From a virus, in the IMG/VR virus record IMGVR_UViG_3300031975_000444, positions 1 through 22,859 of that record: 22,859 nucleotides of DNA. One strand, 5' to 3'. Of the stretch, positions 1 through 6,287 are shown piece by piece. The notes beneath the pieces are model-generated. The model ran no database searches. It was not told the origin of the DNA and saw only the letters and a list, made by a program, of their open reading frames with translations. The number at the start of each line of letters is the position of its first letter. Within the stretch, counting starts at the first letter, position 1. A program made the translations under genes and the position numbers.

Positions 1-477
1 TTTCAGGATGTCGTACACCGTTTGGTAGCCGCTGTAGGCTGTGCCGTCGTCGTTGTAGTCGACGTGCTTAAGCAGGCTCAGCGCGTCCGTGGCCACAATG
101 CGAACCTCTTTGTTGGTGCTGTCCTCGTCAACGCTAAATTCCTCAACCAGTATGCTGCCCACCCAAATGCGAGTGCTGTCGCGCAGCACCTCTAGCAAAT
201 AGTCGCCGTCCTCGCTGGTGGCCAGTCCTGTCAGCAGAGTGTTCAGCTTGCTGTCGATGGCTGCAGGCCACAGCGTCGTCACCTCGCAGCGTGAATGCAC
301 GATGCCTGGCACCAGCGCGCTGTCCTCTACGCTCTCATAGCGCAGCGCAAAGCCGTTGGCTGCTAGACTGAACTCTGTCGTCTGATCGCTGCCAGCTGCA
401 GTGCGAATGATGCGCACCTCGTAGCTGTCCTCGTTAAAGGACTCGCCTACTCCTTTGGCAAATAGGTAGCTGCTCAT
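1..477 (-). CDS. Tail-tip protein, N-terminal 159 residues (cut by window edge)
   Basis: This is the start of a second copy of the 1072-aa protein encoded at 16427-19645. It begins MSSYLFAKGVGES and runs in frame off the window edge with no stop. Nearly all differences from the full copy are silent; one replacement is Phe for Leu after ES near residue 13. The ATG overlaps the TGA of the tape-measure gene (ATGA), the same arrangement as in the full copy. Role by position and by comparison with the full copy: distal tail structure next to the tape measure. It is truncated by the window, not by mutation. Confidence 0.85.
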   Translation of the reverse strand, partial: MSSYLFAKGVGESFNEDSYEVRIIRTAAGSDQTTEFSLAANGFALRYESVEDSALVPGIVHSRCEVTTLWPAAIDSKLNTLLTGLATSEDGDYLLEVLRDSTRIWVGSILVEEFSVDEDSTNKEVRIVATDALSLLKHVDYNDDGTAYSGYQTVYDILK

Positions 478-2399
478 GCGTAACGGTTGCGGGCGCTGCT
501 GTTGCGTGCGTTGCTCAGGTAAATGTCGTCGCCCTTAATGCGTCCAACAACCTCGACGACGCCGCCGCCCATCATGTCTTTCAATTTACTCAATGGCGCC
601 ACAACTTCTGGGTCGATGGCTGCGTTTCTGTTGTCGCCAACCATTGCCATAGTTGGGCCGTATGCCAGGCCGCCGTTGGCCAGTGCTGGCACGCCCACGC
701 GCTGGAACAAACCGCCGCCAACTGCCAAACCTAAAGCGCCAACAATGTTGCCCTTGGCCAATGCCGCAGCTGCAGCCTGGCGCACAAACTGAGCAACAAT
801 ATCTTTTGTGACATTAACAAGAAAGTCTTTGAATGACGCGGCTTGCGCTGATGCGCTGCTAAAGGCTGAGCCTATTGCGTTGGCCATAGTGTTGGCGCTC
901 TCTGTAACTGTCTCAATGCCGTTTGCAATGGCAGGCACTGTGAAGTTTTCTAGAAAACTAAAGAACTGACCCATGGTCATGGTTGCAGCTGCTGCGCTTA
1001 CTTGTATTTCCTCGAGCATGCTAAACAGCTTGCCCAATGTGTCCACGTTGTTCTGCACTGCCGCCGTGCTATTGTTAAGCACGTCTGTTTCATGCTGCAG
1101 CACTTCAATCAATCGCGTGGCTGCCTCTGCACTGCGGTCGTAGGTGTTAATGTAATCGCGAAGGGCTGCGATTTTGTCGCGCAAACCTGCTTTGACTAGT
1201 GCGTCGCCTTGGGCAGCCGCTTCCTCTAGCCTAGTTAACTCTGCCTGTGCATCAGCAACTTTGCTAAGGCTGTCAGCTCTGAACTTTTCAGCGCGCGCTA
1301 CGTCCTGTGTCGTGTCGCCTGTCAACTTAATGCCTGCCTCCATTGCAAGCTGCGTCTTGTTTAAGCTGACCAGCGCAGCCTCTTGTTGGCGCACTTGATC
1401 TGTGGCTTGTTTAGCTTCTTTGCGAACGCGCAGAAACAAACCAGCGATGGCGCCCAAGGCAACGCTTAAAGCAAGCACGCCTGGCGCCGTCGACAAGAAC
1501 GCGAAGTTCACCAGCTTAATGCCTGCTGCAATCTGTGGCAACAACACCAGCAGCGGACCAAGTGACGCCACTACTGTGCCAATTGCAAGCCCTAGCTTCA
1601 CAGTTGTGTCGCTTAAATTCCCAAACCCACGAAAGGCAGATGTCAAAGCGTCGAGGCCTTGCGACACTAGCGGCAGCAGTTTCTCACCAACAACAGCAAG
1701 CGCCTGCTTTGCATTGTCTAGCGCCGTGCTAAATTTGCCAGCTGCGGTCTGACTCAATCGCTCCATAGCGCCAGATGCAAAACCGCCCTCCTCTGCAAAG
1801 GACTTGAGCACAGCGTTGAACTGCTCGACTGTCACACGTCCAGCGCCTAGCTTTTCAGCAGGCAGACCTGTCGCCTCGCTTAGTGCTGTGAAAATCGGTA
1901 TACCTCGCTCTGCTAATTGGTTAAGGCTCTCAAGCTCAACCTTGCCTTTTGCCTGCACCTTGGCAAACACCGCAGTAATCTCGTCAATGCTTTTTCCACT
2001 GGTCGCCGCAATGTCGCCAAGAAACTGCAGCTGGTCGTTAACTTGGCTAATGTCTGTGCCACTAGCAATCAGCTGGCGCGCGCTGTTTGCTACTGCTTCG
2101 ATCTGGAACGGCGTCTTAGCAGTGAAGTCATTCAACTGCTTCATCATCATGGCAGCCTGCTCTGCGCCGCCAGTCAAGCTTACAAATGATGTCTCCAGCG
2201 TCTCTAGGTCTGCTGCGCTCTTGACTGCTGCTGCGCCGACTGCCGCCAATGGCAACGACAGACTGCGCGTCATGTCTTGGCCCAGCTGTTTGATGTTGCT
2301 GGTCATGCCACGCAGGTTGCGCTGCACGCGGCCCAGCGACTTGTTCAGGTCGCGTGTGTCAGCTCCTATCCGTACTACGAGGTCTCCTAGTTTCGCCAT
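474..2399 (-). CDS. Tape measure protein, allele A (641 aa)
   Basis: The tape measure sets tail length and passes through the tail tube. The N-terminus (residues 1-30) and the last roughly 75 residues, including ALANGGLAYGPTMAMVGDN, are almost identical to allele B at 19642-21510. The middle is very different. Residues about 60-240 look like the classic tape-measure N-terminal domain (LETSFVSLTGG, KTPFQIEAVANSARQL, LAERGIPIF). A hydrophobic stretch follows at about 265-325 (LGPLLVLLPQIAAGI), then a charged, probably coiled-coil region at about 326-440. At about 1.5 angstrom per residue, a general rule for the family, 641 aa suggests a tail near 95 nm. The ATG lies within the end of the frameshifted chaperone frame (41-nt overlap). 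Confidence 0.92.
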   Translation of the reverse strand: MAKLGDLVVRIGADTRDLNKSLGRVQRNLRGMTSNIKQLGQDMTRSLSLPLAAVGAAAVKSAADLETLETSFVSLTGGAEQAAMMMKQLNDFTAKTPFQIEAVANSARQLIASGTDISQVNDQLQFLGDIAATSGKSIDEITAVFAKVQAKGKVELESLNQLAERGIPIFTALSEATGLPAEKLGAGRVTVEQFNAVLKSFAEEGGFASGAMERLSQTAAGKFSTALDNAKQALAVVGEKLLPLVSQGLDALTSAFRGFGNLSDTTVKLGLAIGTVVASLGPLLVLLPQIAAGIKLVNFAFLSTAPGVLALSVALGAIAGLFLRVRKEAKQATDQVRQQEAALVSLNKTQLAMEAGIKLTGDTTQDVARAEKFRADSLSKVADAQAELTRLEEAAAQGDALVKAGLRDKIAALRDYINTYDRSAEAATRLIEVLQHETDVLNNSTAAVQNNVDTLGKLFSMLEEIQVSAAAATMTMGQFFSFLENFTVPAIANGIETVTESANTMANAIGSAFSSASAQAASFKDFLVNVTKDIVAQFVRQAAAAALAKGNIVGALGLAVGGGLFQRVGVPALANGGLAYGPTMAMVGDNRNAAIDPEVVAPLSKLKDMMGGGVVEVVGRIKGDDIYLSNARNSSARNRYA

Positions 2400-2727
2400 T
2401 TTTTTTAGCTATTGCTTTGAGCTGTGCCCAGCCAGTGTGGATGCCAGTCTTTGGCTTTTCTTCCCAAGGAAACACTGCAAGGTCTTTGGGCCTTACGTTG
2501 CTTCCTTTTTTAGTGTGTACGTTTAGCAGTAACGCGGTTTGCCATCGCGTACGTTCCCAGTCTACGCGTTGCTGCGCCTCCTGAGCTTTGTAGCGACCGC
2601 GCACCGCGTTGCCAAACTCTCGAAATGTGAGGTCATACAGAAGGCAAGGACTCAGGCCCAGCAGCCCGAGTCCAAGCTCTTCTATTTCGTCCCATTCAAG
2701 TGGTGTGTTGTCTCCTTGTTCTCCGTT
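2359..2727 (-). CDS. Tail assembly chaperone, -1 frameshift extension (T part)
   Basis: This frame is open from the A-run at 2726-2734 to a stop at 2359, giving 122 residues after a -1 slip. It contains LEWDEIEELGLGLLGLSP, then REFGNAVRGRYKAQ, VDWERTRWQTALLLNVHTKK and PKDLAVFPWEE. There is no ATG before the conserved part; a lone GTG at 2604 would drop the conserved first third. The second copy (21470-21838) carries several nucleotide differences in this stretch, yet the protein is unchanged, which shows coding in this frame. A slip at A AAA AAA fuses it to the first 92 residues of the upstream chaperone, for a 214-aa product. Siphophages commonly make such G/GT pairs to load the tape measure. 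The 3' end overlaps the tape-measure start by 41 nt. Confidence 0.85.
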   Translation of the reverse strand, partial: NGEQGDNTPLEWDEIEELGLGLLGLSPCLLYDLTFREFGNAVRGRYKAQEAQQRVDWERTRWQTALLLNVHTKKGSNVRPKDLAVFPWEEKPKTGIHTGWAQLKAIAKKNGETRRPRSTDRS

Positions 2728-3002
2728 TTTTTTTGCGGAGTCATGGAGGACTCAATCACCTCAACAACAGCAGTCAAATCCTGCACGTCAATCAATCCCA
2801 GAAAGTCGTCCACTTCCATGTCGAAGGTCATGCCCTGCTTCTTGCAGCCCTCCTGCACAAAGTAAAACAGCAGCTCAGGCATCAGTGTGACGTCCTCGCT
2901 GTCGATGTTGGCCACCTTGTGTCCAGTCGCCTGCTCAAAGCTGCGCCATGCGCGCATGTTCGCCTTGACTGGGAATGTCCGTCCGTCTAGGGTAATCGTC
3001 AT
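2682..3002 (-). CDS. Tail assembly chaperone, short form (106 aa)
   Basis: This is the zero-frame product, beginning MTITLDGRTFPVKANMRAW and ending in a hydrophilic tail, TENKETTHHLNGTK. It sits between the tail tube gene and the tape-measure gene, the standard place for the G-type chaperone that keeps the tape measure soluble while the tail tube polymerises. Its ATG overlaps the tail-tube stop (ATGA). Codons 90-92 are CAA AAA AAA and form the slippery site. Copy two differs by F to Y in ELLFYF and S to A in IESS. Function is assigned from position and frameshift architecture rather than from a catalytic motif. Confidence 0.85.
   Translation of the reverse strand: MTITLDGRTFPVKANMRAWRSFEQATGHKVANIDSEDVTLMPELLFYFVQEGCKKQGMTFDMEVDDFLGLIDVQDLTAVVEVIESSMTPQKKTENKETTHHLNGTK
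2727..2733 (-). promoter_or_regulatory. Programmed -1 ribosomal frameshift site (A AAA AAA)
   Basis: On the minus strand nine A residues (2726-2734) place the heptamer A AAA AAA exactly in the X XXY YYZ phase of the chaperone frame (CAA AAA AAA). Slipping back one base enters the 122-codon extension frame. The run is nine A in both copies of the region. An obvious downstream hairpin was not established by eye. Confidence 0.85.
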
Positions 3003-3448
3003 GCGCTAGGCGTAAATGTTGGGTCGGTGACGCACTCCAAAGTAGCAGTGTAGGACGCGTTGTCCTCGGTGCCTGCGCTCAACTCCAAGCTGGTGATGTA
3101 CGCGTCGAAGTCGATGTCCATGTCGTCTGTGATTTCGGTGTCGTCAGACTGCTGGAAAGACGCAATGGTGACGCCCAACTTTTGGCCGTCCTTCATGTCC
3201 TGAAACAATTCTTCGTAGCCGTTGGTTGCGTCTGCTGCATAGAATGCCGTGAAGGTCACGTTCAGTGTTTTGAGGCCGGGCAAAATTGCGCGGTATCCGC
3301 CGTTGTTCTTTGTTGTCGTGTCACGTGTCTCAGTGCTAAAAGACACGGACAAGTCTGTGAGGTGGTCGACCAATACTGGTGCGCCGCCTGCGTTTGCGAA
3401 CTGGACCCGCAGTTGCGAGCCGTTCATAATTCCTGCTGTTGCTGCCAT
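2999..3448 (-). CDS. Major tail tube protein (149 aa)
   Basis: This protein is expected to form the hexameric rings of the tail tube. It starts MAATAGIMNGSQLRVQFANA and contains ETRDTTTKNNGGYRAILPGLKTLNV, a pattern typical of TP901-1/lambda-V-like tail tube proteins, then a mostly beta-rich remainder with ITSLELSAGTEDNASYTATLE near the C-terminus. It lies directly upstream of the tail chaperone pair. Its start overlaps the preceding 57-aa gene by one base (TAATG). Copy two differs by A to S after FANAGG; other changes are silent. The length is normal for the family. Confidence 0.9.
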   Translation of the reverse strand: MAATAGIMNGSQLRVQFANAGGAPVLVDHLTDLSVSFSTETRDTTTKNNGGYRAILPGLKTLNVTFTAFYAADATNGYEELFQDMKDGQKLGVTIASFQQSDDTEITDDMDIDFDAYITSLELSAGTEDNASYTATLECVTDPTFTPSA

Positions 3449-3621
3449 TATTTCTTATTGTTGGGTTTGATGCGATCTGCAATAATCATATTAATCAGAC
3501 TGTCCAGATATCCAAAAATCTGATTGTCTTTTTCTGTGGGTGTGAGGTTAATCACAACCTTCACAAATGCCATAAGAGCGATGAGTAGCTCGCCCCAGTT
3601 GTTGAGTAGAAAGTCGTTCAT
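3448..3621 (-). CDS. Small hydrophobic-helix protein (57 aa)
   Basis: This short gene starts MNDFLLNNWGELLIALMAF and contains one hydrophobic segment at about residues 10-26, then INLTPTEKDNQIFGYLD and a basic C-terminus, RIKPNNKK. It is joined to both neighbours by one-base TAATG overlaps. The second copy at 22559-22732 keeps length and frame with three replacements (N7Q, L13V, E30K) among silent changes, so it is a real conserved gene. Function is unknown. A single membrane or amphipathic helix would fit a small membrane-associated or holin-like protein, but its place between tail terminator and tail tube also allows a tail-assembly role. Confidence 0.8.
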   Translation of the reverse strand: MNDFLLNNWGELLIALMAFVKVVINLTPTEKDNQIFGYLDSLINMIIADRIKPNNKK

Positions 3622-4799
3622 TAGTAGATGTTGTAGTATGTGTTCATGTTCGACTCAATGCCTGTGCGGTTGGCGCTTTGGTCGCTGGCGTATACCACCA
3701 ATTCACTCACGTAGCCGTCGAGAAACAGTGAGCCTGTGTAACCATTCAGCAAAAATGTGTTCCAATCTGTAGTCTGCACATTCTCGTGCAATTCCAGGCC
3801 CATTTGGTTGTCAACTAGTGCAGTGTACAAATCTCCGCGTGTTGTTGTGCCATTTACAATTGTCACCTGCACGCCGTTGCGATACAGTACGCCCGTTTCA
3901 CCTGGTTGCACGTAACTGGCCTCTAAATTTGTTGAAGTGCTATTGTTTTGCACAACCCAACTGTAACGACCGCTAGCGGGTGCATGTGAAAATAACAGAT
4001 ACACTGTGTCCGTCGTCTGGTATGCCGTGTAAATGTCGAGGCGTTCCTTATCTGCCAGTGCGTCTATTACCAACGTAGTGCTGCTGTAGTAAATGCTTGG
4101 CTTGTTGTTTACCATGTACAGCGCGCCATTTGTCACAATTTGCGGCTGTGTCGCTGGGTCAGTTTGCGTAGCATCGTTGCCGTTGCCGCTTTGGTCAAAA
4201 AGCACCGACACGTAGCCGTTTGTTCCATTGCAAAAGTCGGTCAACTTTTTCTGCAACAGTTGGCCACTTGTGTCAAAGCCGATGTCGATTGTCTTGTTGT
4301 CTGACTCACGTCGCACGCGTACAGCATGACCGTTGTAACGACCGTTCAGCTTTCGCAAGCTGTAAGCGCCCAGCGCGCCGCCGTAATTGTTAAACAAATA
4401 GTCTGGCGGTGCAATGATTGTGCGAGCAGTATAGTCCTGCACGCTAATGTACATGTTGCGTTCTGCGCTCACCTCTGTCACCTCGTTTGTGTACTTCACA
4501 GACTGCACTGTTACTGTGCCGTATACTTTCTTGCTCTGCCGCGACAACGCCGCCCGCACCTTGTCTGCAAGGTCGTTGGCTGCTGCATAGGTGTCACTCA
4601 CGCTAAACACCTCCAGCTGCGCCTCGTCTACTGGCGCGCTGTCCTTTGTGTCAATGGGCGTGTTGGACACAACAGAGTACACCACGTAAGGCGTGGCTGC
4701 GCCTTCTTCTGCCAGCTCTGGGTAGATGCGCGTGCCCACCAACGCGGCCACCGCGCTGTCGTCCTTTAGCATGCTGTATATGGCTGCTCCTACCTTCAT
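3621..4799 (-). CDS. Tail terminator (DUF3168-like) fused to a lectin-like domain (392 aa)
   Basis: Residues 1-125 look like the DUF3168/gp17-type tail completion protein that caps the tail tube (VGTRIYPELAEEGAATPYVVY, LEVFSVSDTYAAANDLADKVRAAL). From about residue 140 to the end is a second domain: GAYSLRKLNGRYNGHAVRVRR, DIGFDTSGQ, VSVLFDQSGNGNDATQ and many Thr/Tyr/Val strands. It resembles the arabinofuranosidase-like/LamG concanavalin-A fold often seen on marine phage structural proteins. Ordinary tail terminators are only about 120-150 aa, so the rest is an added C-terminal module. It would be displayed near the head-tail joint and may bind carbohydrate. A partial second copy lies at the right edge. 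The fold is inferred; no glycosidase active site could be confirmed. Confidence 0.8.
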   Translation of the reverse strand: MKVGAAIYSMLKDDSAVAALVGTRIYPELAEEGAATPYVVYSVVSNTPIDTKDSAPVDEAQLEVFSVSDTYAAANDLADKVRAALSRQSKKVYGTVTVQSVKYTNEVTEVSAERNMYISVQDYTARTIIAPPDYLFNNYGGALGAYSLRKLNGRYNGHAVRVRRESDNKTIDIGFDTSGQLLQKKLTDFCNGTNGYVSVLFDQSGNGNDATQTDPATQPQIVTNGALYMVNNKPSIYYSSTTLVIDALADKERLDIYTAYQTTDTVYLLFSHAPASGRYSWVVQNNSTSTNLEASYVQPGETGVLYRNGVQVTIVNGTTTRGDLYTALVDNQMGLELHENVQTTDWNTFLLNGYTGSLFLDGYVSELVVYASDQSANRTGIESNMNTYYNIY

Positions 4800-5341
4800 T
4801 TCATCCAGCGTTTAAACTCTGCACGAAGCAATCTAAGCAGCAAAGCGTTTGCACGGCCAACTGTCGCGCGCTTGCTGCGCTCAAATACACCAGTGTTGCG
4901 CGTGCGCTTTTTGCGGCCAAAGCTGTCACCGCCTTCCACAATGTGTGCAAACCAGCCGTCGCTATTCTTGCGCACGCCGCGCTTGCGGCGTCCTCCGATA
5001 TTGTTTGTGCGTGGGCCTGCAAGTGTTTTAATGCGCTCCTGATCTGGACGCCAAACGCCAACACTGCGACGCAGCTGTCCGCGCTTTACAATAATGTCTG
5101 CGCGGTCTTTAAACTGCACTTTAATGTCGCGGTCAAAATCTTTGATGTTGGCACGCAGACTGTTGTTGTACACCTCGCCCACGCGCTCGTTAATTTCCAC
5201 CAGCTTGCGAAAGTCTTTTTCTGACCATGACGCCAGGCGCTCCAACTTCTTGAGCACGCCGTTTAGCCCGTCCACTTGGACGCGTGTGCCTGCACGTGCT
5301 TGACGTGGCAAGTTCGGTACCGCTTTGACCTTGTTTGCCAT
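4796..5341 (-). CDS. HK97 gp10-like tail completion/neck protein (181 aa)
   Basis: This is a head-tail joining or tail completion component of the HK97 gp10 family. Features seen: LNGVLKKLERLASWSEKDFRKLVE near the N-terminus, VGVWRPDQERIKTLAGPR in the middle, then DGWFAHIVEGGD, and a basic helical C-terminus, LLLRLLRAEFKRW. A longer frame exists from a GTG three bases upstream, but the ATG at 5341 forms a TGATG junction with the adaptor stop and is preferred. Its stop overlaps the next gene's ATG (ATGA). It sits between the head-tail adaptor and the tail terminator, the usual order. Confidence 0.85.
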   Translation of the reverse strand: MANKVKAVPNLPRQARAGTRVQVDGLNGVLKKLERLASWSEKDFRKLVEINERVGEVYNNSLRANIKDFDRDIKVQFKDRADIIVKRGQLRRSVGVWRPDQERIKTLAGPRTNNIGGRRKRGVRKNSDGWFAHIVEGGDSFGRKKRTRNTGVFERSKRATVGRANALLLRLLRAEFKRWMK

Positions 5342-5670
5342 CACTCAGATACTACGCGTTCAGTAATAAAGTGCAGCTCGCTCTTGCGGCCAACCTCCTG
5401 CACGGCGAGAATGTTGTATATGTCGCCGCCGTAGCTGATGCGGTACTTGGGCGTCACGGCGCGCGTCTCTGTGCTGCTGCGCACGCGCCACGTGACGCGG
5501 TTCGTGCTCGTCTCCTGCTCCTGCAGCACAGAGCTGCTGGCGGCCTTGTTGTCCAAGGCGGCCCACACCGTGGCATAGGTAGACCAGGACGGCACAGTCT
5601 GGCCGTACGCGTCTGCAGTGCGCGAGGCGCTCTGTATGACAATGCGTCTATCTAAAAAGCCGATGTTCAC
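5341..5670 (-). CDS. Head-tail adaptor protein (109 aa)
   Basis: This is a Phage_H_T_join (SPP1 gp16-like) stopper/adaptor that closes the portal channel and joins the tail. It has the family hallmarks: FLDRRIVIQSASRTADAYGQ near the start, VPSWSTYATVWAALDN, then TWRVRSST and KYRISYGGDIYNILAVQEVG toward the end. The start codon is GTG, overlapping the connector gene's TGA (GTGA), which suggests translational coupling. Length is typical (about 110 aa). Confidence 0.87.
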   Translation of the reverse strand: MNIGFLDRRIVIQSASRTADAYGQTVPSWSTYATVWAALDNKAASSSVLQEQETSTNRVTWRVRSSTETRAVTPKYRISYGGDIYNILAVQEVGRKSELHFITERVVSE

Positions 5671-6230
5671 TGCCTGTGGTCGATAATGCGTTCAACACTC
5701 AGCAGCGACTCCACTGCCAACGGCACCTGCACAGGCGTTGTTCCTGTCACTACTGCGCGCCTGTTCTCGTACCAGTGCGCTACCAGCATCTTCACCGCGT
5801 GCTTGACGTTAGCCGATTCCTCGACACCCACCGCAGCCGTCACGCGTACTGGGTGCGCGTTGTAGGTCTCCAGGTCTGGCGTGTCGTGGAAGTAGATCAT
5901 CATGCTGCCGTCCGTAGCTGCGCCGATGTAGTATTTGTCAGTGCTCAGCGTCTGCTCTGCGCCTGTTGTGTCGTCGTACTTGACGTGTGTGATGGCGGTC
6001 ACTGGCCCGTAAGCCAGCGCTGCGTTGCGCCACCGTTCAACGTGAAACACTGCAGAGCCGCCCGCCGTAAAGCTGCGGTTGCAGTAGTCCTCAACCCATG
6101 CCACTGCCGCGTCCAATAACGCCGTGATTGTAGTGTCCTCGTCGCTTGAGTCGACGCGCAGAAACTCCTTAGCGTCCGCCAATGTGACGACGCTAATGCC
6201 TGATGTGTGTGCTGGACGTACTACGTGCAT
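5667..6230 (-). CDS. HK97 gp6-like head-tail connector (187 aa)
   Basis: This protein forms the connector ring beneath the portal. It shows TLADAKEFLRVDSSDEDTTI followed by a helix, LLDAAVAWVEDYCNRSF, the classic start of gp6-type connectors, then a beta-rich middle (GPVTAITHVKYDD) and a helical end (VKHAVKMLVAHWYENRRAV). A frame extending to a TTG at 6260 exists, but that start lies inside the terminator hairpin after the capsid gene, so the ATG at 6230 is chosen. It is the first gene after that terminator. Confidence 0.87.
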   Translation of the reverse strand: MHVVRPAHTSGISVVTLADAKEFLRVDSSDEDTTITALLDAAVAWVEDYCNRSFTAGGSAVFHVERWRNAALAYGPVTAITHVKYDDTTGAEQTLSTDKYYIGAATDGSMMIYFHDTPDLETYNAHPVRVTAAVGVEESANVKHAVKMLVAHWYENRRAVVTGTTPVQVPLAVESLLSVERIIDHRQ

Positions 6231-6238
6231 GGTAATGT

Positions 6239-6273
6239 AAAAAAAGGAAGCCCAGCCCAATTGCCAGGCTTCC
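6239..6273 (-). terminator. Rho-independent terminator after the capsid gene
   Basis: Read on the minus strand, GGAAGCC (6273-6267) pairs with GGCTTCC (6252-6246) across a loop of about 14 nt, followed directly by seven T residues (6245-6239). It lies between the stop of the protease-capsid gene and the ATG of the connector gene. It is expected to limit read-through so that capsid mRNA exceeds connector mRNA. Confidence 0.8.
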
Positions 6274-6287
6274 CGTGTTAGTCAATC

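Larger units (their letters stand above)
1..3748. repeat. Left copy of a 3.7-kb direct repeat (genome wrap-around)
   Basis: This stretch matches 19169-22859 in the same orientation, gene for gene. The offset is 19,168 nt up to the tape-measure stop and 19,111 nt after the tape-measure start, because the two tape-measure alleles differ by 57 nt. In the first 477 nt I counted about 18 mismatches, mostly at third codon positions. The interior of the tape measure (about 694-2345) is strongly divergent. The repeat runs to both window edges, as expected for a circular or concatemeric genome of about 19.1 kb read past its own start, but from a different strain. Two neighbouring related phages would look similar. 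Confidence 0.9.

Noticed and set aside
523-792. Plus-strand frame opposite the tape-measure C-terminus, present in both copies (also at 19691-19948)
   Set aside because: Its conservation follows from the conserved minus-strand tape-measure end; composition is low-complexity and there is no start context or motif.
474-2399. Diversity-generating retroelement acting on the tape measure
   Set aside because: No reverse transcriptase and no template repeat are present, and the differences are whole-domain, not adenine-directed point changes.
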